A DNA stretch of 64,000 nt from Talpa occidentalis (GCF_014898055.3 NW_023602073.1:19763784-19827783); one strand, 5' to 3'. Shown: positions 12,430 to 24,555, counted from the first letter of the stretch. A program made the numbers and translations. The notes: a model not told the origin generated them from the letters alone.

Positions 12430-12616
12430 GAATGGAATAAGCTGAGAAACAAAGTATAAGAAAATCAAACATAAAACAACAGTAATTATTTCTGCATTGG
12501 GAGGGAATGATTGTGTTTATTGCTGGTTTACAGATTTGTTAGCCTGACCCAAGATACACAGGAAAGTCTTTCAAACTGAAATCCTTGGTCTACCTGTAAT
12601 AACATTGTTAGACATA

Positions 12617-12668
12617 ACTGTAAACATAGGGTAATGACTATAAACATAGGGTAATGCCCCTATGTTTA
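12617..12668. repeat. Tandem copies and fold-back at an L1 5' junction
   Basis: A 20-bp unit (ACTGTAAACATAGGGTAATG) at 12617-12636 is followed by a copy with one mismatch at 12637-12656. The second copy folds against the first L1 bases: TAAACATAGGG at 12641-12651 pairs with CCCTATGTTTA at 12658-12668. This looks like filler made when the L1 cDNA end was joined. Confidence 0.85.
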
Positions 12669-13123
12669 TTGCAGAACTATTTACCAAAGGTAAGATATGG
12701 AAACAACCCTAAAGCCCCCAAATAGATGATTAGATCAAGATGTGGTATATATACACAATGGAATATACTCAACAATCAAAAACAGTTAAACCCATGGCCT
12801 CCTCAGCAACATGGATGGAGCTGGAAGGGATTATGCTCAGTGAAATAAGTCAGAAGGAGAAAGAAAAATATCGGATGGTTTCACTTATAGGAGGAATATA
12901 GGGGAACCAAATAAGGAATCAGGAAAAAATAATAAATAAACAAAATCAACAGGCAGCTATAAATCAGAGACATTCTACAGGGGAGGGGGAGGCAAAGGGA
13001 TCAAAACAGGAGATGGAAGAGCACAAGGGATAATGGTGATGGTGCACAGGTGAGTTGGTGGTGACCATTTTGTGGGACTATACCTGAGAGGAGAAAACAT
13101 ACATTGTGCAAGAGTGAAGAATG

Positions 13124-13166
<43 letters not shown>

Positions 13167-13200
13167 ATTAAAATAAATACATAAATAATAAAAATAAAAA
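12657..13200 (+). mobile_element. 5'-truncated L1
   Basis: Starts in ORF2 (the region encoding P-M-F-I-A-A in other copies) and runs through the ORF2 C terminus with frame breaks, then the 3' UTR (ATAAATCAGAGACATTCTAC near 12960) and a (TA)n plus A-rich tail. Confidence 0.88.
13130..13160. repeat. (TA)n microsatellite
   Basis: About 15 TA units in the tail of the L1 at 12657-13200. Confidence 0.97.
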
Positions 13201-13798
13201 ATTGAAAACTGGCTCAGCTTTATTGTGGGTGTGTGTTTGCATGTTCGTATACAAGTATGTGTGCATGTTTCAGTGTTCAAAGACTTAAATTAAATCAAGT
13301 TATTTTATTTTAAATGCTATTGAGGGAACAAACACTTTGAAGATGAAGACTGACATTTCTAGAGATTATAATGTCACAATTTCTCATCCAGGCATTAACT
13401 TTTGCAACAGAAACTTACCAGGTGAGGATTTTGGAGTCTCCAAAAAGCTTCCATTTTTATATACCTGGGAGAATGTTGCTTATTTTCCTGTTACTGAGGC
13501 CAACAAAAAAGAATTCATTAGATACACCTGGAAATATTTCTTGTTTTACCCAGAAGTATGTAGTTGGTCTTCATTAACTTACATCTGCTATTGTCAATAA
13601 TTTATCCAGTGGCAATCTAATGGAATTAAATGTAATTTTTGTTTATGTCCTTGAAACTTAATATATCTTGAAAATATACATGTAGTTATATTTATGATTA
13701 CATTTATGATTATATATGATTATATTTATGGATAAATTTATGATTAAATATATTTATGATTAAATATAATTGTATATATTTACCTATTTATAATTCTT

Positions 13799-14107
13799 TT
13801 TTTTATTTTTATTTATTTATTTTTTTAATAGAGGCATGTTTTTTATTTATTATTTATTTGTTGTTTGTTTTGTTTATACATGCACTGGTACAGTCAGAAG
13901 CGCGGGATGAGAGATTCACCAGAGCCAGAGCGGGGAGCAGAGCAGGCAGAAGGACAGAAGTACACTGCTGAGGGGAGCAGCGGTGGCAGGAGATTGCGCG
14001 CCATGTGGACCTCCTCCGGTGGCCGGGAGCAGCTGGGATCGAACCGGCGCCGCAGAGGCCGCGGCAGCTTCGCAACCCAGCGCTAACCACTGCGCCACCG
14101 GGAGGCC
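13799..14107 (-). mobile_element. tRNA-derived SINE, subfamily B, long tail
   Basis: Reverse orientation, head GCGCCACCGGGAGGCC at the right. The tail carries an additional TAGAGGCATG...TTTGTTTATACATG module that is shared with the SINE at 45613-45924, marking a sub-branch of B. Confidence 0.92.
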
Positions 14108-14481
14108 TATTTCTATAATTTCCACTGTAACCCAACTGTATTTGTGAGCATGTGGGTGTGTAAAATTGACTTTGTCACTTTATGGCTTATAAATATCTAG
14201 TTAACACAATATTTTATAGCCAAAAAGTCTGTGATTCTAAGTATGAAATAGGAAAAATTAAGGACTTGAAATATTATTTTTGTTGGTTCTTAGATATTAT
14301 TAGAAGATTTCTTTGTCTTTTTTTAAATTATATCACTTTAAGTCAATAAATATGGTCAATTTTCTTCTTCAATGAAATCTTCATCAGTGATGATCCAGAA
14401 ACTTTTAGATTTTTAATTCTACTATTTCATCGTCTCCAAATTTTTCTTATAAAATGAGGCATTCAAGATTGAGCATCTCTT

Positions 14482-14757
14482 GGGCCTCCCCTGGTGGTGC
14501 AGTGGTTGAGCACTGGGGCTGCTAAGCTGCCTGTAGCCTCTGAAGTGCCGGTTCGAACCCGGCCACCGGCGAGGTCCCACATGGCGCAGCAGACCTCTCC
14601 TGCCACGCCCGCTGCTCCCCTCAGTACTGTATTTCATCACTCTGCCTGTTCTGCTCTCTGCTCTGGCTCTGGTGAATTCTCTCACCCTCCTGTGCTTCTG
14701 ACTGTACCCAGTGCTTGTATAAATAAATAAATAAATAAATCTAAAAAAAAAAAAAAA
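14482..14757 (+). mobile_element. tRNA-derived SINE, subfamily B
   Basis: Head GGGCCTCCCCTGGTGGTGCA. Target duplication AGATTGAGCATCTCT (14466-14480) and AGATCGAGCATCTCT (14758-14772), one mismatch. Confidence 0.94.
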
Positions 14758-15142
14758 AGATCGAGCATCTCTATTACACTTTCATGTGGATAATCATGTT
14801 TATAAGCAATGTTTAATGTTAAGATGAATGTAAAGTTTTTAAAATATAACAAAATCTTTGCTAAGTGTATACACATATGTAATTATTTTTACCAGTTATT
14901 TTTACTCTTTTTCTATATTCTAAAAATATTCAATTTTGTATACTTCAGAATATCCCTCTAAGAATAAAAATAAATCAGAAAGCTGGGTGACTGGTTACAA
15001 CAAGAAGCAAATCTCTTATTGTGATCTTTCAGTCTTTATCTATGGTTTCTTTTCGATGTTTGCTCTGTGAAGATGGAAAACGTTTATTGTTTTGTTACAC
15101 TTGAGGTAGTTGATCTATTCTTAATTTTAAAATTCTTTAACA

Positions 15143-15405
15143 GGGTGCTCCCTGGTCGTGCAAGGGGTTAAGCACAGCACTATGAAGCTATCCACAGCCT
15201 CTGCAGCGTGAGTTTGATCCCCAGCGGTCAGGGAGCAACCCACATGGCGAAGCAGACCTCTTCTGTCTCTCCTGCTATATTTCAGTCAATCAGTCTGTTC
15301 TGTTCCCGACTCTGTCTCTGGAGAATCCTTTCACCCCCCTGCATCTCTGGCCTGTACCCCAGCTCTTGTATGCAGAAACAAATTAATTTAAAAAACAAAT
15401 TAAAA
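15143..15405 (+). mobile_element. tRNA-derived SINE, subfamily A
   Basis: Diverged head GGTGCTCCCTGGTCGTGCAA. Target duplication AAAATTCTTTAACAG / AAAAATTCTTGAACA. Confidence 0.88.
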
Positions 15406-16739
15406 AAATTCTTGAACATACTGAACAGTTTTCTGTGATTTCTGATGTGGAAGGCATCTCCCAGCTCATACTAGTCACTATTATAAGATCCAAATATACA
15501 AGGAAGATTCATGCTTATTTCCTTCTAATGACTGTTACAGAAAGTCTTTTCTACAGAGGGGGGAATTGCACTCCACAAAATGTTTCCAGAATGGAAGGAG
15601 TTTACACTGTCATCTCCTAAAGTTCTGATTTCCATTAAAATAATCATAGCTCATACATTGTTATTTCATATTAAACAAGTTGAATTACAGTGGCTGTTTC
15701 TCTCACCCCCTCAAAACCAGTAACTTATGGGCTTTCCATTATTCTGTGTAATTTATTTTTTATAAAAACTGGGGAAACTCACCAGAGCATAGTCAAGAAC
15801 ATTTTCTCTCAATAGGAGGAAATGCTGTCTGTGTGAGCAGCTGACACTTACTTCGGATTGCTGAACTCTGCAATTCAATCACAGTCACAAAAATGTGACC
15901 TTTGTAGAAAAAAGTCAGCTCATTTCAATTCTTCTTTGGCCACTGGAGGTTAGACTATGACATCTCTTTGAGACAAACAGAGTTTTGGTGCCCTGGGCAT
16001 TTGGTGTCCTTGGTAAATATCCTGGGGCCAAAAATGCAATTACATTGATTATTCCTGCAGAGTACTTTTCTGTTGATTTGACTTAATGATTATACCTTGC
16101 TACCTGGAATTTCAGCTTATTTATGTCTTTTGAATAAGATTCTTTAGCAATATTATAATGTGTTATATTCTGTACTACAAACAAACATTTTAATTCTAAT
16201 ATTATGTTAACAAGTCATTAATTTAATTCACATCTAGATAATATTATAAAAGTCTAATTGACATTTCCATTATCTGAAAAAAAGGTAAATACCAACAGAT
16301 TACTGCCAAAGAAGCAAATAATCTACCCCTAATTTTATACCACTGAATTCAAGTTTAATTTCATTTTGAGTCAGAAGTATCAAATAACCATTTTTTTAAA
16401 AACCCGTGTGTGGGGGGAGGTCTATGGTTGTCTATTAGGAAAGTTTATTATGGAAATAAACTCATTGTTTCAATGCTAAGCCCCAATACAACTGTTGACA
16501 CTATGCGTTGCATTATTACACAGTATGTCTTTATCCAAGGCTATCATTTCACAAATGTTACCTTTTCTAATCCTAAAAATGCCCAAAATAGATTTCAGGT
16601 GGTTTTCATGAAAAATCTCTTTTAATCACAATTTTCCAATCAAATATCAATACATTTAATTCCAATTAAATATTGGTACATTCAAATTACTGTTAATAAT
16701 ATGATTATACATTTCTGGCATTTTCATTTGTTTTTATTT
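15406..16739. other. Inverted unit flank, no gene
   Basis: Reverse complement of the block found at 22650-23100 and equivalents; the stretch 15900-16050 contains the reverse of TTTTGGCCCCAAGG and of CAGTCTAACCTCCAG. No exon recognised. The open frames here are not conserved in the other units. Confidence 0.7.
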
Positions 16740-17008
16740 TATTTTTTAAGATTATTTATGCATACATGATCTGGGCTATAGGCCAGAGATGTGGAGGGTG
16801 AGAGGATTCACCAGAGACACAGTGGGGAACAGATCAGGCAGACTGACTGAAATACATTGCTGAGGAGAGCAGCGGTCGAGACAGGGAGGTCTGCTGCGCC
16901 ATGTGAGTTGCTCCCTGGCCAGGAGGGATCCAAGTCTGAAATCATGCTGCAGAGGCTGTGGACTGCTTCACAATGTGGTGTTTAACCCCTTGCGCCATCA
17001 GGGAGGCC
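16740..17008 (-). mobile_element. tRNA-derived SINE, subfamily A
   Basis: Reverse orientation. Target duplication TTTTCATTTGTTTTTATTT left and TTTTCATTTGTTTTTAAT right. Confidence 0.93.
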
Positions 17009-17440
17009 CTATTTTTCATTTGTTTTTAATAGGCATTGTGTGTTTATTAATCGTGTTCCTTACGTCTTTCTTTTATTGAATTTTAATGATATTTCTAATG
17101 TAACATTTTAAATTCTTAATGACTTTCACACTTAAGAGATAATTTTCTTAGTAGTTTTTTCTTGTCTCCTGTCAGAAAATACAAGGTGTCATTTTTTGTC
17201 AACACTATTCCAGTTCTGAAACAAGAGTTAGACCCTGAAGCTTCTGGTTATAAAACCCTGCAGGTTGAGGACTCCCTCTGATGGGACAGCCTCTACTCAC
17301 ACCAATTGAATGCCCAGGCCTTCCATGCTTCGAGTTTCTAGCTGCTATTTGGTAACTCCACTTCTTTCCATACAATAATTTTCTAGAGTGATGCATAGAC
17401 CTCAAGAATATGCATTTCTTACTACTGCTGGCATATTTAT

Positions 17441-17687
17441 TTATTTTTTAAAGATTTATTTATGCATACAAGAATTGGGGTGCAGACCAGAGGTGTCGGT
17501 GAGAGGATTCACCAGAGACAGAGGGGGAATAGAACAGGCAGATTGACTAATACACTGCTGAGGGGAGCAGTGGGGGAGACAGGAGAGGTCTGCTGCTCCA
17601 TGTGGGTAGCTCTCCAGGGATCAAACTCATGCTGCAGTGGCTGAGAATATCTTCATAGGTGGTGTCTTAACCCCTTGAGGGAAGCCC
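17441..17687 (-). mobile_element. tRNA-derived SINE, subfamily A
   Basis: Reverse orientation. Approximate target duplication TACTGCTGGCATATTTATT / TATTGCTGGCAGATTTATA. The head is worn (GAGGGAAGCCC). Confidence 0.88.
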
Positions 17688-18116
17688 TATTGCTGGCAGA
17701 TTTATAAAGAACACAAATAAGAAACATGGAAATGATGCAGAACTGGTTAGGTTTGGGAAGAAGAGCAGAATTTCCTTGTCCTCTTTACACACCACCTTCC
17801 CAGCACCAACTTGGGCTCAACAAAGAACTCCTTGAACCCCATTGTTGAAAATCACAGGTGGTTGCATTAGATAGACAAGATTGATTAAAATATCTCTCTC
17901 CTAGTCAGAGGTGAGGGATGGGGCAAATGTTTTAACCTTCTAATCACACAGTGGTTTCTCTGGAAACCTGAATTTACATAAGTTCCCACAATGCATCACA
18001 TCATTACCATAAAGTCAAATATTATGAAAAGGAATTAATATGACTAAAAAGCTGTTCTGCTGAATCCTATCACTCAAGGGTTTGGGAACTCTATGAAAGG
18101 AACTGGGTCATAGATG

Positions 18117-18118
<2 letters not shown>

Positions 18119-18159
<41 letters not shown>
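18119..18159. repeat. (AT)n microsatellite
   Basis: About 20 uninterrupted AT units inside unit 0. Confidence 0.98.
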
Positions 18160-18248
18160 ACAGATTATATCATTACAACAGATTGCTGACGGACTTACCA
18201 TATATATTTTTATGTTTCTTAATAAAAACACAGTTTCTCCCCTTTGGG

Positions 18249-18250
<2 letters not shown>

Positions 18251-18291
<41 letters not shown>

Positions 18292-18300
18292 GGTGTGTGT
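18251..18300. repeat. (GT)n microsatellite with GGGT interruptions
   Basis: Long GT run with three GGGT units near its right end. It lies at the right end of the inverted unit. Confidence 0.98.
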
Positions 18301-19560
18301 ATGACATGGACATAGATACAGATCTGAGTGTCTGTCTTTCTCTTTCTGACTTGGAAAAGTGTTTACTTATGTCTTCTGCCCATGCTTTGATTGGATTATT
18401 TGTTTTCTGTTTGTTAAGTGAGTTCCTTTTTTAGATTTTGGATATCTGCCTTTTGTATGCTCATTCAGGTTGACACATAAAATTAACCCTTACATTTGTA
18501 CATGAAGGTTATATTTACATTTTACTAAAATGCCAAATATGAATAAGGAAAAATAAACTGAACATTCCATTAAAGAGAAGGAATGCTAAATAATATTAAA
18601 ATAATAACTAAGAGTTCTACAAATTTTCTGTAAAGCATTGAGTTATATCTCCAGAAAACTCTATAATATCCAAGTTGGGTAAATACAAAAACTTCCACAA
18701 ATAGAAACATTATGGTAAAAATGCTGACAAATAAAAGAAAAAATCTTGAAAGAAAGATGCCAAAAAAAAAAAATGACCTATGAGTTACAAGGGAAATAAA
18801 AGGATAGCGACTAACTTTTGTTTCATTTTATAAATGAAATTTGGACTAAATCTTTCTTTTTTTAAATATTTATTTATGCATACAAGATCTGGGGTATAGA
18901 CAGAGGTGTGGGGGGTGAGAGGATTCACGAGACACAGAATGGGGAACAGAACTGGCAGATCGATGGAAGTATACTGCTGAGGGAGCAGCGGGCAGACAGG
19001 AGAGGTCTGCTGCACCATGTGGGTCATCTCCCTGGCCAGGGATAGGAATCATGCTGCAGAGGCTGTGGAGAGCTTCACACTGCTGCATCTCAAGCCCTTG
19101 CACCAACATGGGGGCCCCCCAACTAACTTTTCTGCAGAAACATTGGCTGCAGACAATGGAATCTCATGCTCAGAATGCTGAAAGTATCTGTCAGAAATGA
19201 CAGAAAAAGCAGAAAATGTCTTTCAAATAAGAATCCTGTATTTAGCAAAACCATAAAATCTGAAGCTGAGTAAAGACATTCCCAGGAAAACACATACTAG
19301 AGAATTGCTATCAAATTTATCTTACAAGAATCGTGAAAGGAAATTGAGCAGCCTGAAAATTTATTGTCACACAGTTCTGAACATCAGTTCTGATTTAGGG
19401 ATTCAAGATCAAAGAGTCAGTAAGGTTGGTTCGTTTTAAAGTCTGTAAATGGTTATTTTTCCATATCTCTTACCTAGTGTCTGGGGTTTGTAGGTAATTT
19501 TGGCTTTCCCTTAGCTTGTAGAAGAATCATGCCAGTCTCTTTTTTTAAAGTTATGTCTCA
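18300..19560. other. Hinge between inverted unit 0 and unit 1
   Basis: Sequence to the left matches the unit in reverse, and sequence from about 19.56 kb matches it forward. I find no counterpart for this ~1.2 kb in the other units. It holds a SINE (18855-19120) and no exon. It is the best place to look for the inversion breakpoint. Confidence 0.6.
18855..19120 (-). mobile_element. tRNA-derived SINE, subfamily A
   Basis: Reverse orientation: AAATATTTATTTATGCATAC tail left, worn ACATGGGGGCC head right. The target duplication is unclear. Confidence 0.87.
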
Positions 19561-20321
19561 TGATATGATATCTGTGTTCAAATTTACCCTTTTTATAAGG
19601 ACACATATTCTATTGGATTAGTGTTTACTGGTCCAGTGTGACATCATCTTATCTTCACCATAACACCTATAATGACCATATTCCTAAACTCAATCATATA
19701 CTGAGATGGTGTGGATGAAGACTTCACAATATGAATTTTGAGGGAACATAACTCTACCTAGAGTAGAAAGTAAAACACTATTCTACATAGAGTAACTGAC
19801 TCTAGAAAGTAATTCAACTCACAATAAATCAAAGGACACAAGGACATTTATAGATACTTAACAACGTCAAAGTGAATATTTCTTCTCTCTTAACTACTTT
19901 AGGAAGCAATTGTATAAAACCAAATGTATATATTGCAATAATAAGTTGGGTTTAAAACATATGGGAGGTAATATATTCTGTAATAATAGCACTATGAAGG
20001 CAAGTGGAAATAAAATAGAATGAGATTAAGGAAATAATGGTAAATTGAATTGACAGGAACAAATGTAGAGAGCTATAAATGATAAGATAAATATAGCAAA
20101 AGATATACATGTAATAATGTTCTTCTTTTAATTATTTCAAAGACACATAACTATGTATACTGATATGTATGTATAACAGCATGATGTTGACTTTGCAATA
20201 CTGACTATTGATTATTATATCATATATTATGTAATGTATGATTCATATATGTATTTATAGTCCCACATACACATGTGTCACAAAGGAAGAATTTTTATTT
20301 GCATTAAGAAACATAAATATG

Positions 20322-20602
20322 GGGCCTCCCTGGTGGTGCAGGCAGTTGAGCTCAGCACTGTGAAGCTGTCTGCAGCCTCTGCAGTGCCTGTTTGATCCCT
20401 GCTGGCCGTGGAGATGTCCACATGGTGTTGCAGACCTCTCCTGTCTTGCCCGCTGCTACCCTGAGCAGTGTATTTCATCAGTCTGCCTGTTCTGTTCCCC
20501 ACTCTGTGTCTAGTGAATCCTCTCACCCTCCCGAACATCTAGCCTGTACCCCGGTTTTTGTTTTAGAAAACAAAAACAAAAAAGCAAAGTGCTATAAAAA
20601 AT
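20322..20602 (+). mobile_element. tRNA-derived SINE, intermediate form
   Basis: Head GGGCCTCCCTGGTGGTGCAG, end CTAGCCTGTACCCCGG, between subfamilies A and B. Perfect target duplication AAACATAAATATG at 20309-20321 and 20603-20615. Confidence 0.94.
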
Positions 20603-20933
20603 AAACATAAATATGTACATGGTAAGCCCACAACAATCTATTAAATGTGACATAAAAAGAAATATATATTTGGTCTTTTCCCCCAGCTGATGGGACAGAG
20701 TTTCCAAACCCTTGTGATTGCCTGAGTGATGGGCTTGAGTGGAGCATCTTGTTATTCATAATAAGTCCCTTTCAAACATACTTGAATTTATGGTAATGCT
20801 TGACCCATATGGGCACTTAAGTAAATTCATGTTTTCAGGTAATCCATCCTCTTAAAATGAGACAGTGATTGGAGATTGAGTTATTTGCTCAATAATTTAA
20901 TCTTTATGTTGTTTATGTAAAGTGACCACCAAT

Positions 20934-21212
20934 GGGCCTCCCTGGTGGTACAGGGGTTAAGTCTCAGCTCTATTAAGGTATCGCCAGCCACTGCAGCATG
21001 AGCTTGATCCCCAACCAGGGAGCTGACTCACATAGTGCAACAGATAGACAAGATTGATTAAAGTATCTCTCTTGTCTATCACTGTTCCCCAGTCTGTCTC
21101 TGGTGAATCCTTTCACCCCCCCCCCCACACCTTTGGCATACACCCCAGTTCTTGGTGGATCTCACCCCAGTTCTTGTATGCATAAATAAATAAAACAAAT
21201 CTTTAAAAAATG
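20934..21212 (+). mobile_element. tRNA-derived SINE, subfamily A, centre replaced
   Basis: Head GGGCCTCCCTGGTGGTACAG. Target duplication GTGACCACCAATG / GTAACCACCAGTG. About 70 bp of the usual middle (the CAGACCTCTCC...CTCAGCAGTG part) is replaced by a foreign 31-39 bp segment at 21042-21080. Confidence 0.9.
21042..21080. repeat. Foreign segment and hairpin inside a SINE
   Basis: 21042-21072 matches 17869-17899 with one mismatch (starts AGATAGACAAGATTGATTAA). Its ends form a perfect 10-bp inverted repeat: GATAGACAAG (21043-21052) and CTTGTCTATC (21071-21080). The source lies in the opposite arm of the inverted duplication, about 3.2 kb away. Confidence 0.9.
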
Positions 21213-21777
21213 GGTAACCACCAGTGACCTGATATAAGAAGAATCAGGGAGTTTTCGGCTGTTGAACTCAAGGAGGTTCTGGGAAGGCAGTATGACAAAG
21301 AGGATGAGGAAATTCTGCTCTCCTTCCCAAATCTAGTCTTAAATATTGCATTTCCTGAATTATGTTCTTTATAATAAGTCAGCAGTAGTAATAAATGCAC
21401 ATTGCTGAGTTCTATGCACTGCTCTAGAAAATTATTGAATGTGAAGAAGTGGAGCTACCAAATAGTAGCTAGTAACTCAGAAGCACAGGAGGCCTGTCTG
21501 TAGAGGCAGTCTTGTGGGAGGCTGTGCTTATCTTGCAGTTTGATTCTATGACTGCTTTATGCACTGAAGTGTTGAGAAAAAAAGATGCCATGTATTTGGT
21601 GCCAATAGTGTGAGTAGACGAGACCAAACCAACAAGGAAATAACTTTATAAAAGTGCAGAAGTCACTGAAAGTTTAAGATGCTACATTAGAAAATATTCA
21701 CAAAACTTCAATAAAAATATTCAGTAAGGAATGAAAGAAAAATAAAGACATTAGGCATATTAAAAACAAAGAAAAAG

Positions 21778-22042
21778 GGGCCTCCCTAGTGGTGCAAGTG
21801 GTTGAGCGCAGCACTGTGAAGCTGTCCACAGCCTCTGCAGTGCCAGTTCGATCCCCGCCAGCCTCGGAGCAACCCACATGGCGAGCAGACCTCTCCTATC
21901 TCTCCCGCTGCTCCCCTCAGCAGTATATTTCATCAGTATGCCTGTTCTGTTCCCTGTTCTGTCTCTGGTGAATCTTCTCACCCTCCCGTGCACGTGGCCT
22001 GTACCCCGGTTCTTGTATAAATAAAATAAATCTTTAAAAAAA
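21778..22042 (+). mobile_element. tRNA-derived SINE, intermediate form
   Basis: Head GGGCCTCCCTAGTGGTGCAA, end GTGGCCTGTACCCCGG, AAAT tail. Inserted in unit 1 only. Confidence 0.92.
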
Positions 22043-24056
22043 GAGAAAAAAATGCCAGAATTATATAATCATGTTATCAAAAGCAACACAAATGTGTGGA
22101 CAATTAAGTGGAAGATTGTATTAAAATAAGAGTTTCCATGGAATCCATCTGAATTCCATTTGTTCACTTTTAGTCTTGGAAAAGCTCAGATTTATGAAAT
22201 GATAGGCTGTGAGGAAGACATATTTATGATAATGCAATGACAAGTGTCAACTATTCTAATTTGGGTTAACATTGAAACAAGGAGTTTACTTTCATAATAA
22301 TTAAAATTGTCTAATAGACCATCATACTACACATATACAGTTTTTAAAATATGGCTATTTGATACTTCCCAACTCAAAGTGAAATTAGATTGGCATTTAA
22401 GGGTACAAGATCAGGAAATATTTCATTGTTTTGTTGGTAGTAAACTATTGGTGTTCACCCCCATTTCAGATAATGGACATGGCAGACATTTATACATTTA
22501 TGTAGGTATGAATTCAATTAGTGAATTATTAGTTCAATTCATAGAATATATGAGATTTTTATGTGTATTATTGAATCACAACATAAATCACAATATTTTT
22601 CAATAACTGGTCCAATAAACACAAATAAGCTGAAATGCCAGGTCACTAGGTATGATCATTAAATCAACTCAACAGGAAAATACTCGTAGGAATAATCAAT
22701 GTAATTGCATGTTTTGGCCCCAAGGTATTTACCAGGAACACCAAACACCCAATGGACCCAGACACTCTGTTTGTCCCAAAGAGATTTTGCAGTCTAACCT
22801 CCAGCTGCCAAATGGACTTATTTTTTCTCCACAGTTCACATTGTTTTGAATGTGACTGATTTCAGAGATCACCACTTTGAGCTAAGTGTGAACTGCTCAC
22901 TCTGACAGCTTCCCTTCTATGGAAGGAAGGTACTGCTGAATATGTTCTGGTGAGTGTCCTTGGGTTCTAAAAGGAAGACAACACAGAATAATGGGATGCC
23001 ATTAAGTTACTGATTTGAGTGGGTGAGGTACCCAGCCACTGCCATTGAACTTGTAAAATATGCAATACCAGGTGTGAACTATGTGTTTTTCAATGGAAAT
23101 TAGTGATCTGGGAGAGAAAATTTTAAACTTCTTCCATTCTAAATATAGTTTATGGGTGTGATTCCCACTCCTCTCTCGCATTGCCTTTCTCTACATGACC
23201 TTTGCAGAGGCAATTCAAAGTGGATGTATGATGGGATCGTGGCGTGTTATATTCCATTCCCTATATACTTATTATTCACTGACTCTTATAATAGTCACTT
23301 ATGGTAAATGGGAGATGCTTTATCTATTAGAGATCACAAACAAATTGTTCAAATATGGAGGAAAAATTTAAAACCAAAATGGATCAGACATTTTAATAAC
23401 AGTAAAATAACCAGATTTTACCCAACAAAATGAAGAGGAAAATGAAACCATAATGAAGACTGAGTAATTGGTAAGAATCATTAAATGTGTCTTAATGCAT
23501 TTAGCAAGACATTTGCTTTGTTTATAAAACATTATATCCATCTAAATATTAAACATTGTGTAATAACATAACTACTCACTTAAAACTGTGTGACAGATTT
23601 GGATTTTGAATATCCCCTTTGTTTGCTATACAACTGTGATTAAGTTGGAGAAAATGAAATAACAGAATTTAAAGATAAAACCAATGTAATCTTCTGCATC
23701 AACCATGAAAATAGGAATTTCATTGAGGAAGTAAAACACTGTTCTTAACTCCTCAGTTAAAAGGACACTCATTAAAAAAAGACAAAAACTCTTGAAATAA
23801 TCTTTAGGAACCAAGATAAGAGATCCTTCAAGTGCCTTAGTTTTTCTGTTGTTATATGTAGTATCACAGACAATTATGGTAACACTGTATTAAATATTAT
23901 TTAGATATTTATAACCCATAATGTGACAATAATAACCAATGTGAACATGACAATTGGGATAATGTATACTTTATTTGTATATTTATATATATAATCTATT
24001 CTTACATACAATTATATATTTTTTTTTTTCAAAATACAGAAAAGACATGAAAAACT
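22043..24056. other. Unit 1 flank, no gene
   Basis: From about 22310 this matches 33200-33640, 43240-44900, 53920-55100 and 62940-64000. The conserved phrases include AATAAACACAAATAAGCTGA and TTTTGGCCCCAAGG. Open frames (for example 22307-22606) are broken in the other units, so I do not call a gene. Confidence 0.7.
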
Positions 24057-24340
24057 GGGCCTCCCCGCTGGCGCAGCGGTTGAGCGCTGGGTTGCGAAGC
24101 TGCCCGCAGCCTGTGCAGCGCCAGTTCGATCCCGGCTGCTCCCCGGCCAGCGGAGGAGGGTCCCACATTGCACGCAGACCTCTCCTGCCGCCCGCTGCTC
24201 CCCTCAGCAGTGTACTTCGGTCCTTCTGCCTGCTCTGCTCCCTGCTCTGGCTCTGGTGAATTCTCTCACCCTCCCGCATTTCTGACTGTACCCAGTGCTT
24301 GTATAAATAAATAAATAAATCTTTAAAAAAAAAAAAAAAA
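24057..24340 (+). mobile_element. Young tRNA-derived SINE, subfamily B
   Basis: Near-consensus copy with a 16-bp A-run. Perfect target duplication GACATGAAAAACT at 24044-24056 and 24341-24353. The matching site in unit 2 (near 33730) is empty, so it was inserted after the units separated. Confidence 0.96.
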
Positions 24341-24381
24341 GACATGAAAAACTTTAAAGATGAAAGCAAAATATTGCATTT

Positions 24382-24545
24382 ACAAAATCAACTGGTAACT
24401 ATAAACCAGGGACACACTACAGGGTGGGGAGAAGGCAATATAATCAAAACAAAGGTCGTGGGAATTTTATGGGGAATATAACTATGGTGAAACTGCATAC
24501 ATCATACAAAAATGAAAAACGATGTAAAAATATATAAAATTTAAA
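24382..24545 (+). mobile_element. L1 3' UTR fragment
   Basis: Carries ACTATAAACCAGGGACACAC, a short G-rich tract and ATGGGGAATATAAC, the usual 3' UTR order. Flanked by TTGCATTT on both sides; a SINE later used the same spot. Confidence 0.8.
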
Positions 24546-24555
24546 AGTTGCATTT

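Larger units (their letters stand above)
9470..18245 (-). repeat. OR duplication unit 0, inverted
   Basis: Approximate bounds. In reverse complement this block follows the same order as the plus-strand units: the segment near 18180-18240 matches 52290-52340, 17870-18110 matches 52390-52690, 17210-17440 with 17690-17810 matches 21220-21480, 15880-16030 matches 22690-22810, 13390-13480 matches 25010-25090, and the OR exon is at 9964-10842. The 3' flank at 9600-9780 matches 29180-29330 in reverse. It therefore mirrors unit 1. Confidence 0.85.

Noticed and set aside
13337..13600. 87-codon open frame with plausible composition
   Set aside because: It lies in the inverted copy of the flank at 25000-25100 and is not open in the other units.
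13854..14135. Protein-like open frames with RSRGLCGAG or QSGEQSRQKDRS text at many places
   Set aside because: These are translations of the GC-rich tRNA-derived SINE on either strand, not genes.
18119..18300. AT and GT repeats as a possible regulatory or Z-DNA element
   Set aside because: Plain microsatellites with no conservation in the other units.
22307..22606. 99-codon open frame in the unit 1 flank
   Set aside because: The same flank in units 2-5 has stops and indels in this frame; no domain or signal seen.
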